A stretch of DNA of 64,000 nucleotides from contig NC_082695.1 of assembly GCF_949987515.2 (NCBI RefSeq), positions 84,551,104 to 84,615,103 on the forward strand. Reading direction: 5' to 3'. The position numbers and the translations under genes were made by a program. The notes below the pieces were generated by a model. That model was not told where the DNA came from. It made no database searches and was given only the letters and a program-made list of their open reading frames with translations. Below, piece by piece: positions 23,841 through 36,689 of this stretch. Every line of letters begins with the position of its first letter. Position 1 is the first letter of the stretch. The stretch is from Delphinus delphis. Taxonomy: Eukaryota; Chordata; Mammalia; Artiodactyla; Delphinidae.

Positions 23841-26129
23841 AAAAGCATGTATTACTTTTATAATCAATAAGAATCTAAAAAGTCTATTTCAAATTCAGGA
23901 GGAAAAAAGTCAGGCCTCTGGGAATTCTTTCATATGCGAAAAAGCACCTCACCAGTCAAAAAATCTCACACTAATGTGTCTAGTTCACAATCTAACATTT
24001 CACAAATCAGATTTGTTTAAAATGTACTTCTGTACGTGAAAATGGATGTCCCATGACACCTTTTAAAATAAAAACGATGCAGGTACAGGGATGACTATCA
24101 AAGGAAACAGATTCACCTGTGTGTCTGCATTGTCCCAGGGCTGCATTGGCTCCTGTGCAGAAAGGGAAGCTCATTGACCCCGTGTCCTCACTTGCGGTCC
24201 TGAAGACACCGTTTCACTGTCTCCATGGCCATCGGCTGTGGTGTCTGGAGTGGTGATTTATGAGCTGTAAGGTTCCCAGATGACCACGAGGAGTGGATGG
24301 CATCCTAGTCATGTACCTCTTCCAGAGACTGGCTCCGGCTGAGGAATTTCACAAGAGCTACATTCCCCCAAAACAAAGCTATTAGCTTCTCTGGACACAC
24401 ACGACCATAAAATGTGCTGGGAGCAGAGATTTGGACACAATTTCCAGTATTCATTTGCCTCTAAAAATAACTTGCCTCGTCCCATAATCAAAGCACCGCT
24501 TTTCCAACGGAGGCACCAGAGATTTAGTTGTTTGAGTCAAGTCAGGAGAAGACGCGCAGCTGCATTGGCTTCTACCAACTCACTTGCATCGCACACTTGC
24601 TGACTCCCTACCAGGTGACAGACGACATCAGTGCATCCCAGTAGCTCCTCTCCTTTGATGAAGGGTGAGGCCTCACCAGCTCAGCGTGCCCCGTCTGCGG
24701 GCTCCGTGAGCTCGCTCTCCTGCTCAGCATCCACCTGTAAGTGCCACCCTTGAGGTCACTCTGCAGGTGGGCCACAGGGTCAGAACCAGGACACAACAGC
24801 CTTCACTCCCTCGTCGGTGCGCAGGTGGTAGCTGGGAACACTGCAGCCGCAGTGCAGCCACGATGCTCTCAGCTTCCTAAAATGGAACGTCCTCAGCTGC
24901 ATCCTGGCTCCCTCATCCACACGGCCAACGGCTTCCTTTCGAGTTCCAATGCTTCGGTTGCGGAGAAGGGGGAGGATGACGCGGCAGCATCCACGCCATC
25001 TGCAGCTGGCTGTTACATATACCAGATTCCCGACCCCAGGATCCCATCACTGGCTTCCTTTCACACGGAACAACGTCTCTGAGATTCCAGTTCAGCAGGT
25101 GGAGAACAGAGTTACGAGCCCGTTTTTAATTCAGGGGGAGTTTCGATTTGCTCACTGAAAGCTGTCCGGGAACTTTCATTTGAGCTCTGATGATTTCGGC
25201 CTATCTTCAAGTTAAATAGACGTTGGAGGGTGAAAACAGGGAATTTACTGTTGAGCCGTAGACCAATTTTATTACAGGCTGCGGCAGAGTAAATGCTGTA
25301 AAGAGGCAGGTAATAATTTGTACCCACTCCGTACTCAGTAAACACTGGTTGTGTTGGATTCGATGACTTGGGAAGGAGCCTGAATAGAAGCAGCTCTCCT
25401 CACTCTATCACAGCTGTGGTTTCTTCTGTATTTCTCGGCACTGGACCCTGTCCTCCACTGGACTTTCTAAGGAGGCACATTATTAGCTCCACTGGGATTT
25501 CTCCTCTCATTACTGCGTGATGTCAGACTGCAAGCTGCACCAGTGGGACAGGAAGAACACAATTATCTACCTGGTGGCCTTGATTTACAATTCAGAACTC
25601 TCAGGAAATACTTTCCCAGAAAATTATCTTTGTTAATGTTTCTAGCGGAAGGAGGGGGAGAGGGAGTTTGCGGGCACAAGATATGCTCGCACACTGAGAG
25701 TTGCATCCGGTGTTTGTCACTACCAGCGGCCAAATCCACACCTACCTCTACCCCCGCTTCCCCCCGGCAAATTTTATACAGGGAGGACCTCTGTCCTGTC
25801 GCACCATGCTTGGGCCACACCGGACGTTTTTACTTTCATCGCTCATTGATTTCTTTGGAGAACTCCACTCCGCGGGACCCAGGACACGCGGATTCTCGCC
25901 GTGTAGAAAATGCACGATTGCCTGCTCAGAGAGCGGCGTGCTCTGCCCATCACGGGACCACCGAGGAAACAGCACTGAGCTCCTGGTATCGAGCTCCCGG
26001 AACGTTCCCTTCTGGCTCCTCTACCCGACCGGCCGCATCTTCCCTAGTCAGGCCGGGCCCTCCTGGCAGCAGGAGACGCCTTGCCTCGGCCACAGCGTGG
26101 ACACTCCCTCCCTGGAGGTCACAGTTCCC
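23841..26129. other. repeat-poor intergenic block
   Basis: No recognised gene. Open frames at 25543-26163 and 25701-26147 (plus) overlap in different frames, lack known domains and sit in a GC/CpG-richer patch (about 25860-26120). They are not called. Nothing else was identified. Confidence 0.35.
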
Positions 26130-26134
26130 AAGAG

Positions 26135-26272
26135 AGGCCCTGGCTAGGCTGTGTGCATCCTGAAAGCAGGGAGGGTCTGAGGTATCTCCAGGTACATAGA
26201 CTAACACCCCCACATGCTAGGAGCTTAGTGAGGGTTTCATGAATGGATTAACGAATGAATGAATGAACGCAC
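26135..26272 (+). mobile_element. L2 3' terminus, diverged
   Basis: CACATGCTAGGAGCTTAGTG AGGGTTTCATGAATGGATT followed by (GAAT)n-like repeats fits the L2 3' end. Confidence 0.5.
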
Positions 26273-26762
26273 ACAGGCATTCCTCTTAGATTCCTTCTGC
26301 TAGTGGCAGTTTCTCAGGTGGAAACCTACAAATGTCAGTTGTGCCCTGGTGGACTCAGGGCAAATAGAGAAGGAAGAGTCTTCCTGCCCTGACCAAGCAC
26401 CATTACACAGGATCGGATATCCATTCGTGGCTTTCAAGAGGGACATTATGTTTATTCAACGAGCACTTAGCGAGTGAGTCTTTTATGAGCTAGACCAGCG
26501 TGAAGCTTCTGGGACACTGTCCCAGAAAACCAGCCAGGGTGCAAGTCATCTTACCCAGCCTCTGCTTCTCTTTCTGAGCCCTTCTTAGGACCGTTTCTCG
26601 CTGCGACTCCCCACTGCTCCCTCAACCCCCAATCTTCTTGACCGTGACCCCCGACCTGGCTCACTCCACACTCTCCCGGAGTCGGGAGCTCCGCGTAACC
26701 TCTCCTCTGCTCTGGTTCCTGACGCTCTGGTGACGACGTCGGCCATGAGGGGCTGCCTGGAG
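26273..26762. other. unassigned intergenic sequence
   Basis: Nothing recognised. Minus-strand open frames at 26551-26895 are GC-driven and run into the MER5 element. Confidence 0.35.
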
Positions 26763-26925
26763 ACCGGTTCTCGAAGTGGGGTCCCAGGAGCAGCAGGCTT
26801 GCCTGCATCCAAGAACCTGCCGGCAGTGCAGGCTCCGGGGCCCCGCTGCAGGCGTTCTGAATTGGCAGTTCTGTGGTGGAGCCCAGCGAGGGCATTTTAA
26901 CGAGTCTCCCCTGACTCAGCCGTGA
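26763..26925 (+). mobile_element. MER5A-like hAT DNA transposon remnant
   Basis: ACCGGTTCTCGAAGTGGGGT, GGCTCCGGGGCCCCGCTGCA and GTGGTGGAGCCCAGCGAGGG CATTTTAAC follow the MER5A order of motifs. No coding sequence. Confidence 0.65.
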
Positions 26926-28339
26926 GCTAGACGGTGCGAACCCCGGCTCGAACCTAACCTAACAACCCCGAGACCCTCCTGGGTGACTCTGGCCGAGAAG
27001 GGCAGTTCTGGGGCTCGGACAAGCCCTCAGGAGGGACGCGTCTGAGTGGAGACTGCAATCGGGGCGACAAGCACTGGGGACGGGAAGTGGGGACACTGTG
27101 CCACCAGGGTCCCCAGGGAATCAGCACCGATGGGAGACAGCATGTGTACGAGTGATTTGAAGGAACTGGCTCAGTTGTTTGTGGGGACTAATAAGTCCAA
27201 AATCCATCGGGCAGACCTGCAGACTGGACCCTCGGGCAGCAGCTGTGCTGCAGTCTTGGGACCGAAAGCCACCTTCTCTGCAGGCAACCTCAGGTTACTC
27301 TGAAGCGACCGTAAGATAACAAAGGGTCATCTGCTTCACTTAGCGTCAGCGGACCCTAGGTGTTAACCACCATCTACAAAATACCTTCCCAGCAGCAGCC
27401 GGGTTAGTGTCGGATTAAACCACAAGTACCCTAGCCCGGCCGCCGTGACACATAAGACCACCCACCACAGACTCCAGGATGGAGATTTTCTGACGACCAG
27501 CATCAGAGCAGACGGTCTCATCTAAGACTGCAGTTCCCCGGGGACCCCAGTCCCAGCAAAGGCAGAAAACCTGAGGTTTCAGCATTACGTCTCAGCCCAA
27601 GGATCACATGGCCTGAGGGTAACATCAGATCAATTTTGCTGCCGACACAAGTAACTGAAGTCACAAAATAGTTATTGAACAGCTACTAAAGACACAAAAT
27701 CAGGCACTGGGGATATTCAGTATGTAAGACAGAATCCCTAACCTGAAGGTTATTGAAAATCATTAGCATAATTATTAAGGAATCTGAGTTTGATGAATAT
27801 TTATTAAGACATTGTGTTCTTCATTAGCCTATCTACTGCTTTAATCATTTAATTACATTAATTCCCCCCCCATCAAGAGAAATAGTTGAAGAATTATGCA
27901 CGGGGGCAAAATCTCCTTCCCCAACATTCCTGGAGAAATCTGGGAAACAGGACAAGCACTTCTGCTCCCAAATTTCATTAGGAAGCTAAACTGTCAGAAA
28001 GTACTGCACAGCGCACAGCGTAAAAAGGAAGCGCTAGTGCCAACTTGGAGGGTGTGGCTTAGACACAAGGCATGGGTGAGGGATCTGCCTCCTCCATCCC
28101 CACAGTCCCCTTTGCCAAGTTCCGGGGCACAGACTGTTCCAAAACGTTCCCTGTGCCCACCTAGCAGCTCCACGTCTGTGCAGAAACAGTGGAAAGGGGG
28201 AGGACGGGAGGTGGAGTCTGGCCCCAAAGCCACGTCCAGTCTGTGCCTGAGGCTGGAAGCACAGAGGGGACAAGACCCAGGATCCTAAGTTCAGGGCACA
28301 GTAAGCTACCCTTTTGTAAACAGAGCCACTCCCTCTAAT
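26926..28339. other. intergenic, with a small antisense L2 remnant
   Basis: TAGTTATTGAACAGCTACTA to CCCTAACCTGAAGG (about 27665-27750) resembles the reverse complement of the L2 3' end. The rest is unassigned. Open frames at 27046-27303 and 27896-28288 show no known domain. Confidence 0.4.
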
Positions 28340-28475
28340 TAGGGCCTCACTACTCCAAGTGTGATCCCCTGGGAGCTGGTGAGAGATGTGTTAGCTCCGG
28401 GCCCACTCGAACCTACTGGATCCCAAAATGCACTTTATCAATATCTGCAGGTGAAGCATCAGCATATCAGGACAC
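28340..28475 (+). mobile_element. MER5-like hAT DNA transposon remnant
   Basis: CTACTCCAAGTGTGATCCCC, GGGCCCACTCGAACCTACTG and ATCTGCAGGTGAAGCATCAG match the MER5 family. Its 3' part is degenerate. Confidence 0.55.
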
Positions 28476-28989
28476 ACCTGAGAGCTGCCAGTGGGCAGAC
28501 GCGAGGAGGTGAGCAGAGGAGAGCTGCAAGGGTGAGGGACACACCTTCTCCTTCCAGACACCCCTCCTTTCAAAAAATATTTAGAGATTTAAGCCTGTAA
28601 GCCTAACAAAACCAACCTAGAGTAGGGGTTGTGCTACTCAGAGGAGAACCTCAGCTCCTGGGGAACTCAGACACCTTGCCCCCCAGCCCATCCTCCACCC
28701 ACCCCGTCCCTGACCCCGCTCCGCACCCCCCCACTCCCTACACACCCCAACCACGACCGCAACACACGCACGTTTTCTGTTGTCCTTCATCACCTTCCCG
28801 GGCTCAGTTCAGCCACTGCCTCCAGTCTTCCCTGACTTGGATCAGAGCACGGCAGTTATTAAGTTAAATCTAAGGCAACAGCTGCTTAAGCGGAGCGGGG
28901 CGCTGGTCTGCTTTCACCCCTCCTAGATAGGCAGGGTAAGAATTAACCTCCCGGCTCATGCCAGCCCTCACACTGCACCGGGAGGCCCT
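28476..28989. other. intergenic, pyrimidine-rich tract
   Basis: 28676-28760 is a C-rich simple-composition stretch that produces proline-rich open frames in two frames. No gene recognised. Confidence 0.4.
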
Positions 28990-29135
28990 GTGGCCCACAG
29001 TGATCAACTCTGGAATCCACTGCTCCTTTCAGGGGTAGGGACAGACTTCGACAACTAAGCGAGTTTAAGAAACCTGCCCCAGGTCACAGAGCCAATGCAT
29101 GTCAGAGCCAGGTATGAGCTCAGATCGTCCTGCGT
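28990..29135 (+). mobile_element. MIR SINE fragment
   Basis: GAGTTTAAGAAACCTGCCCC AGGTCACAGAGCC and GTCAGAGCCAGGTATGAGCT match the MIR core ('aagtaacttgcccaaggtcacacagc'). Confidence 0.65.
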
Positions 29136-30220
29136 GGGCCGGTACCCTCCAGGCCAGGCCGCGACGCACGAGGTCTCCTAAACCATGACCCATAAATATC
29201 CCTTCCAGCCCCACTGAGAAGACAAGTGCTTGCTGTTAGACTTTTGCACAAAAACATGTTTCACTCTATTTATACAGGACGGCAGGAAGTATACACACCT
29301 AGGGTCATGTACAAAGGGAAAACATTATGGGTTGTCATGTGTGAAATCAACTAAACTGGGCCCTGTAACATATTAATTTAGAAAAATTAATAACAACGAG
29401 CTGTATAATGTACAAACTCTTTCGACGTTATTTCGATAAACTGTGCCCACCTGAGCTGCCAGGCGACACCATCACAGCCTGTTGTCCAGGACTCAGCCAC
29501 ACGCATTGCCCCTAACAACACACAGCAGTACTGACGGCACCTGGAAACACCTCCTGCCTAGCGGGTACCAGCTGGCGATGCGTATGCTACCCAGGCACCG
29601 GCACGGACTGAAAACGGGAACTGCCGAGATCACTGACAAACATCAAAATGGTAAGATTACACCCCAAAAGGCCTGTGAGAGACACTGTAACAATGATAGT
29701 ATATTTGACTCCACTGAGGGAAAAGGAGAAGAACCCCTGGACTCAGGGGTGCAGCCTGCCCCTCACACCACTTCCCCCCGCCCTCCCTGCTCTCTGAGCC
29801 CCCATCCCACCGCCCCGCCCCCCATCTCCGTTTCTCCCCTCTGACTCCCTCTGCCTCACCTTCTCCCTGGCCTCCACTTTCCCTTTTCACACTCTTGTTC
29901 AGAACCTTTCATTGATGGTGAGCATTTGGATAAACGAGCTCCCTCCTCAATGTGAAAATCAGGTCTGCTGAATATTGAATAGGAAACCGCTGGGGATTTC
30001 TTTCACATCTTTTTCATACTTTCTTTTCCATTTTCTTTCCTCCCTTCAGGCCCTTTTTTATGCTCTTCTCCCGACCCGACAACCTCAGTCTTACACAACA
30101 AAAATCAACCCGTATTTGTCTCCCCAGCTCCCGCCCACCGAGCCCGACCCTGGGCCGGGCGGCTCTACAACCGGCTTCACCAGTCAGTGCGGTGGGTCGG
30201 TACCGCTTCAGCTTTGCATC
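29136..30220. other. intergenic with polypyrimidine tract 29750-29890
   Basis: C/T-rich low-complexity DNA (for example CCTCCCTGCTCTCTGAGCCC). It gives open frames on both strands that are compositional artefacts. Otherwise unassigned. Confidence 0.45.
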
Positions 30221-30300
30221 TGCAGCCCCCAAGGCAGTGCGTCAGCACCCAGGGCAGCGCCCCGCGCTGAGTAGGTGCACAATAAATGTTTGCTGGGTTT
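30221..30300 (+). mobile_element. L2 3' end remnant
   Basis: GCTGAGTAGGTGCACAATAA ATGTTTGCTGG is the L2 terminal pattern ('gtaggtgctcaataaatgtttg'). Confidence 0.55.
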
Positions 30301-32376
30301 CCTTCTTAGGGTCACTGGTCGTTGCTGAAGGGGAAAACGCTTTCCCCTCTGTGGTTTAGGATGAATGCCGGGAGGTATGAGCAGGACCTTGCAACAGAAA
30401 GGTCCCATGGGCTCTGGGGGTCAAGGAGAACCCACGCGGCTGAACCCCAGAGCCCGCGGGGAGTCAAAACGCTCACGTTCCTCTGCCCTTTCTCAAATTT
30501 CATAGGCTTGAAGGCAACCCTCAGTAGTCTGTCCAAGGAGCCGTATGCCAACTGCTGGCATGGGGCCAGGTTTCAAGCCCGCACAGAACATCAAGGGGGA
30601 CAGTTCCCTCCACGATCCAGCCACCCATGGATTGCTGGGGGGGACACGCCACACACATGGCGTGATGCTCCCCGCTGCGATAAGGTTTTTAACGTAAATC
30701 ATAGTGATTAAGGTGCATGGTTATAATTCTTAATGTAACAACACCCTTGTGGAATAAATGCAATGGTGACATAAACCCGTGTGATTACTTCACCTGCTCT
30801 CTGCCTCCACAATGAAACTTTTAACCTCTTCCTAATTCCGGTGTGGAAGGAGTTCCATTTTTGCCCCCACCCCCACCCCATGCAACAAAGTTTTGCCACC
30901 TGGGGACTTTCTCCTACAGAAAGCTTTGAGAATCACTTTAAAAGATAGTTATAAATGTCCCATAATTATCTCCTCGTGCAAGAGAGAAGAGAAGAGCCTC
31001 CAGCTCACTCTGGCCTGTTTCAGGGGCGCGGAGAGCACGTCGTGAATAGGAGCATCAGCTTGGCCACTTCAGAGAGCTGCCGCAAAAACAAATCCCTCCT
31101 GCATGACCATTCGCTCCACTTACGCAGAAGGAAAAATCGGGGCAAATTAGCAATTTAGTTGTGGAACAGTGGCCAACAGAATCTTATTACAGAAAGAACA
31201 TATCTTGTTCTGGAAAAATGGGCGGATGCGGTTTATAAACCTTTATGAAATACCACTTAGTATCTTATTCCATGACAACTGCAATTTCTTGTGCCCTAAT
31301 CGAAGGCAAGAAATCAATATGCATTGGAAAAGCACAGGAACCAGGGGCAACAGAGGACCACTGGGCTGTAGGTTGTATGTAAATAAAAGATCAGATAATT
31401 TTTATTGCAGGCCCCATAGTCTAGTTACATCGGAATTTAACAGTAGCGTTCATATTACCATGACCTAAATTTCAGGTTTTTAAGTATTTTATTACATTAT
31501 AGCAACGTCGATAGAATTACAAATAAAATGTACTAGAATCCCATGACTTCAACAAATCAAACTGCATTTCTTTGTCCATTTCTCCTTCTGGTCCCTGGGT
31601 CCCTGCTCAATAAAAATATATAACTTCTGCATAGCTTAAAGCGCACTTCAGGGAAGAAGTACTCGACGTTTGAAATCAATACAGAAGGTTTTAACCCCAT
31701 CATTTTGACCCTGAGGCTGTTTAGACTCTGTTTATCAATACAAGCATTTTCCTTAGAATTTAGCAAGATTAAATGCCAATGAGTCAACACAATCCTTTGA
31801 CCAGCTTTCGAGAGCACACAAGTAAACTGTGTGCATATTTTCATTTTCATCAGGACCAATCCCTTTCCATGTATGTTTCACAGCACAGATTTAATGCACT
31901 GATTTTGGGGGGTGCCTATCAAATCAACAGTTTTTCGTCACCAAGCATTTTCTTACATGCTCATTATTACTTCCAAGTCTAATGTTCTCAGGTGATGATT
32001 TAGCTACCATCAGTCTTATTTTGGGTTTACGATTTCCACCAAGTCTAAATTTCCCTAATAATGTATGTAATCAAAATATCACTGCAGCTAAAATGGTCGA
32101 GTCCAGACACTCTGCTTTATTTATGCATACATTACATAAATAGACTTCTCTTTTTTCTCGTAGGGGTAATCACCCATGACTGACTGAAATCCCCTTAGTA
32201 ACTTAGATTACTCCTCAGGCTTCCTCAGCTGATGCTTTGAGACCTGCTTCAGCTTCCCAGTAAAAACAACAGAGGTAGGACCAGGTGGGATCAGACTTCC
32301 TCTGTGCATCTCTGTGGGGCACTTAGAGGCCGGTGTTGGCACAGCACAGGGAAGAATACTCAGCACGAGTTATCAG
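30301..32376. other. repeat-poor intergenic block, 2.1 kb
   Basis: No gene, RNA or repeat recognised. 31140-32200 is AT-rich unique-looking sequence. Open frames are short and without similarity. Confidence 0.4.
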
Positions 32377-32391
32377 AAGAGGGAGTATGTT

Positions 32392-32574
32392 AAGACCTCC
32401 CTGGCGGTCCAGTGGTTAAGACTCCGCGCTTCCACTGCAGAGGGTATGGGTTCCGTCCCTGGTCAGGGAACGGGGAACTAGGATCCCGCATGCCACGCAG
32501 CGACCAAAAAATTAATTAATTAAAAATAAAGAACACAAACACGAGTAAGGATTTTTTTTAAAAAAATTAAAAAA
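32392..32574 (+). mobile_element. short tRNA-derived SINE (Bov-tA/CHRS-like)
   Basis: AAGACCTCCCTGGCGGTCCA GTGGTTAAGACTCCGCGC, box B-like GGTTCCGTCC and GATCCCGCATGCCACGCAGC identify the short cetartiodactyl tRNA SINE. The duplication AAGAGGGAGTATGTT is at 32377-32391 and 32575-32589. The tail is long and A/T-rich. Confidence 0.92.
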
Positions 32575-32689
32575 AAGAGGGAGTATGTTTCTGAGACAAT
32601 GAGGGTCATGTTTCTAAAAGAGTTAAAAATGGTGCCCGAGTTGAGTGCCCATCAGGGATGCCAGCACGTGGAAATACTGCCCAGACTGT

Positions 32690-33580
32690 CTTTTTTTTAA
32701 TAGTGGTGAGAACGCTTAATCTAAGATCTACCTTCTTAATACATTTTTAAGTACGTAATACAGTATTGTTTGTTAGCTACGGGCACCATGCTGTACAGCC
32801 GAGCTCTGGAACTCATTCATCTGGTGTATTGATAACTGGAACTTTACACCCACTGGACAGCAACTCCCCATTCCCCCCTCCCCCAGCCCCTGGCAGCCCC
32901 CATCCTACTCTCTGCTTCTGTGAGCTTCACTATCTTAGGTGCCTCATGGAAGTGGAATCATCCGGTATTTGTCCTTCTGCGACTGGCTTATTTCACTGAG
33001 CATAATGTCCTCAAGGTTCAGCCCTATGCGGCAGGATTTCCTTCCTGTCTTAGACTGAATAGCATTTCATTGTACGTATACACCACGTATTCTTCACCAT
33101 TCATCTGTTGGGGGATATTTAAATTGTTTCCGTAGCTTGGCTATTGTGGATAGAGCTGCAGTGAACGTGGGGATGCAGAAACCTCTCTGAGATACTGATT
33201 TCAATTCCTTAGGCTATATACCCGGAAGTGGGATTGCTGGATCACATGGTAGTTCTATTTTTAATTTTTTGAGGAACCGCCATGCTGTTCTCCATAGCGG
33301 CTGCACCATATTACATTGCCACCAACAGTGCACGAGGGTTCCGGTTTCTCCACACCCTCACCAACACTAGTTGTTTTGGGGGGTTTTTTGATGGTAGCCA
33401 CCCTAACAGGTGTGAGATGACATCTCATTGTTGTTCTCATTTGCATTTCCCTGATGAGTCGGGTTAAGCACCTTTTCACATACCTGTTGGCCATCTGTAT
33501 CTCTCCTTTGGAGAAATGACTATCAAGGCTTCCACCCATTTTTTAAAGCAAGTAATGTGGGGTTGTTTGTCTGCTTTTTG
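32690..33580 (-). mobile_element. L1 3' UTR copy, antisense
   Basis: Reading plus, it has CTGGCTTATTTCACTGAGCA, GCATTTCATTGTACGTATAC, GGGATTGCTGGATCACATGG, GGTGTGAGATGACATCTCAT and TTTGCATTTCCCTGATGAGT: the complete antisense 3' UTR/ORF2-end signature of L1. Its open frames (for example 33261-33539) are not genes. Confidence 0.88.
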
Positions 33581-34195
33581 CTCTCGAGCTGTAGGATGCC
33601 CATACTGTCTCCCAGAGGCTTTCTTATTTTGCTCTTCACACTTAGGTCTACAGTCTAGCGGGAATGTGTTTCTGGGCACGGCGTGGGTGGGTTCCTTTTC
33701 TTTCCTCCAGACTGCCACCTAGTTGTCCCAGCGTCAGCCATTAAAGTCCCCTCTCCTCCTCTGCCCTGATGCCACCTTTACCACCAACACGTGTCTGTGT
33801 GCGTCTGTTTCTGACAGAGTCTGGGAAGGCTCTGCCTTCTGCTCCGTCTGTCCCTTCTTTCCTTGCACCAAGGGGCACCCTCATACTTCCCGGCTTTGCG
33901 CCGAGCCTTCCTCGTGGGAGAGCAGGCCCTGCTCCTTGGCTTCTTCAGAGTGACTGGGTTAGTCTTAGTGTTCACATGGGTACATGCCAGTTTCACTGGT
34001 TGAAGGCGTAACCCCTTTGAACAGCTGTATCCCTGTCGGGCAGGACTGGCTTCACTGCACGTACTTATTTACGTGATGCTGTCTACTTGACGGCATTTTC
34101 TCAAGTGTTAGATGTCCCCGATGGTGCTTATACCTCCCGGAGCAGCGGGGCACACGGCAGAACACGGTCCGCGGATGTGGCACAAGTGAGGCCGC
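33581..34195. other. unassigned intergenic sequence
   Basis: Nothing recognised beyond compositional open frames. Confidence 0.35.
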
Positions 34196-34395
34196 CGGCT
34201 TCAGACACAGGCAGGTCCTGGCTTCGTGCACCTCTGGGTGTTTAACCTCTGAGCCTCGCTCCTCACTGGACGATGTCACTATCGTACCATCTACCCCACA
34301 GGGTTTCCTTCAAAAGGTACCGGTAAAGCTTGTTGCACAGTGCCTGGCACACGATAAGCTCCCAGTTTTTGTAAACGGAAGTTGTTATTATTCAT
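34196..34395 (-). mobile_element. MIR SINE, antisense
   Basis: On the minus strand it reads the MIR order. On plus: TGTTGCACAGTGCCTGGCAC ACGATAAGC and GTAAACGGAAGTTGTTATTATT at the 3' end, preceded by TTTAACCTCTGAGCCTCGCT (MIR 'ttaacctctctgagcctcag' written in plus). Orientation is uncertain because the core and the 3' end both read plus-like. Confidence 0.5.
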
Positions 34396-36328
34396 CACGG
34401 TGAACTGCTCGCTTTCTCCGCAGGCAGCATTAAGTCGGTGGGAGATCACAGGTGTCTCATCTCAAGTCCGTGGACACTTTCCTGAAGCAGACACGTGAAA
34501 ATGAATGTGTGTCTTACCCCGTCTCACTGTGGCTCAGTCACATGACTGTATGTCAATCAGCAAACACACATTTGCCTTTGGTGCAGTTCCTGGAGTTCAC
34601 TGTATCCCGAGAGGCTGGAAAGTGAGGTGAGAGGCTTAACTAAGGTCAGCAGTCCGGGCTGAGGCTGAGCCAGTTCAGGAAGACTCTAAAATCCCACCTT
34701 CCGAAAGCAAATCCCAATTTCCACACATTTCTCAGAGGACGCACTCATCCTGTGTGTCATCTTCAGGGACAAAGCGGCATTTTACGTGCACCTGAAATGA
34801 TACGTGTGTGAGTCCGAGTCCCCGCCTGAGCAGCCGGCTTCTCTTGCTCCGCTGAAGGGCCCATCACTGTCTACAGCTGGCCTCTTAGCCCACTGTGGCC
34901 CCAGACCAGCCCTTCCCTTTCCCAACCTCCCAGCAGTGGGACATGCATCGCGGAGCCGCTCCTGACCATGCCTTACTATGTTACTCCACAGCAGCCCCTC
35001 ACTCCTCTCGGCATCCTACCACCCACCCGCTCCACCCCACCTCGTGCTGAGCCCTACCCTGCTGTGCTCAGTGAGCATGGCTTTCAGCCCCAGTGGCGTC
35101 TGCAGCCCAGGGCTTGCCTAGCGGAAGCTCATAGAAAATCCACGTGTTACTCCTTGAAACCGCAGGAGACCACAAAAGACGCCCTGTGCTGAAGCTGGAT
35201 GCCATATTATTCCATGTACAAAATACACGCGGTGTGTAAGACCAACACTTCTGCATGCGGTTTTTTAAAGGCACATTTCTTTACACTACAAACACTGGAA
35301 AAACATTTTGCACAGAGTGACCTTCCTGTGTGAACATTTTCTTTCTGCAGCAGTTATAACCATTAGACTTATAAGGAGATGTTAATAAAAATAATAGACA
35401 ACTGTCAAGTCACGTATAAAAATCATCTTTGCAAAGGCCAGTCAGATCTTTGGTCTGATTTTAAATCCGACAAGATTTTACATGTGGAGTATACTTCAAA
35501 TAAAAGTATGTCTCTTTGACTGCATACTAGTGGTAGGTACGTTTCTCTGTGTGTAACTCACACTTGTTTCCTTTGCCAACTGCATAAGGAAGGGTTTGCA
35601 CCCGTTACTCTTCTTGAATTGATTCAACTCAACGAGCCCTGCTCCTGGATCCTTTGTATTTAAGATATCCCAGCATAAGTCCTCTCGCTTTGCAGACAAA
35701 GAGGCTTCCTGACAAAGGACTATGATTAGCAAATGCTTTTATTTCATGCCTGATACCATAATTTCAATACATATAATACTAAGATGGCCAGACCCCAACA
35801 GGGCTAACTTATCTATACTGAGCAGAATCTGTGGACATTCACGACATGCAGAACTAACACAGTGTCAGTATATTAACCCTTGAGAAATCCCACCTTCCCC
35901 CACGTCCATTCCTGCAGCAGGTGGGGTGCGGGACCCACATGGCCCAGGCGGGGTGCAGAGGCTGCACACGCAGGAGCAGGGGCGCAAGAGGCATGAGGCG
36001 CTGGGGCCCCAGCAGAACGGAGAGCGTTTCCTCAGGGCACGGCACCCCACCACAGCGAACGGAAACCGGAGAGAGGGAAGCACGGGCCGACAGGAAACTG
36101 GGTTGGGATGTAGCCTGTCTGGGTCCCTCCACTGTGGACTGACTGTCCTCTCCTTTGTTAACAGTACGTATCTTGTGGCAAGATACTCTGAGACTACATC
36201 AGTATCCTGTTTCTCCTCACACTTTCACCCACTAACTTAGCGCTGATGATTCTTGCTGTAGTTTTGCCAAATGGTGAAGATGAAAACTTTTTTGAAAACT
36301 GAAATTGATAACCCCAGAGACTGGTGTG
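34396..36328. other. unassigned intergenic sequence
   Basis: No gene or repeat recognised. Overlapping open frames at 35854-36240 on both strands lie in a GC-rich patch and have no recognisable domain. Confidence 0.35.
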
Positions 36329-36533
36329 CAGGGTTGCAAACTGCCGCCTGAAGGCCAGATTCAGCCTGGTTGGTAAATCAAGGTTTTGTGGAACACGGGC
36401 CCTTCACTTGTGTACTGTCCGCAACTGATTTCATGCTCGACGGCACAGCGGAGTAGGTGCAACAGACACCGTACGTTCCACAAAAGCCAAAACTACCATT
36501 GGTCCCTTTACAGAAAAAGTCTGCCAACCCCTG
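36329..36533 (+). mobile_element. non-autonomous hAT-type DNA transposon
   Basis: The ends are imperfect terminal inverted repeats: CAGGGTTGCAAACTGCCGCC on the left, and AAAAAGTCTGCCAACCCCTG on the right. Internal TTTGTGGAACACGGGCCC and TTGGTCCCTTTACAG match a common mammalian MITE. Family name not assigned. Confidence 0.6.
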
Positions 36534-36689
36534 CCTTAGAGAAGAGACTGCATTTATGAAGCAGATACAGAATGTTTTATATGGAGCTAGAAAAAAATTC
36601 GTATACAGTAAAATCCTGGTCATCAAAATAAAAAAGAAAATTAGCTAAAAGGGTTGAAAAATAAAACTGAGACACTATTACAGAAAGCA

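Noticed and set aside
25543..26163. 206-codon and overlapping 148-codon open frames on the plus strand
   Set aside because: Two overlapping frames are open at once because CpG-rich sequence has few stops; no family resemblance and no splice context.
33261..33539. 92-codon minus-strand frame with protein-like composition
   Set aside because: It is the antisense L1 3' UTR.
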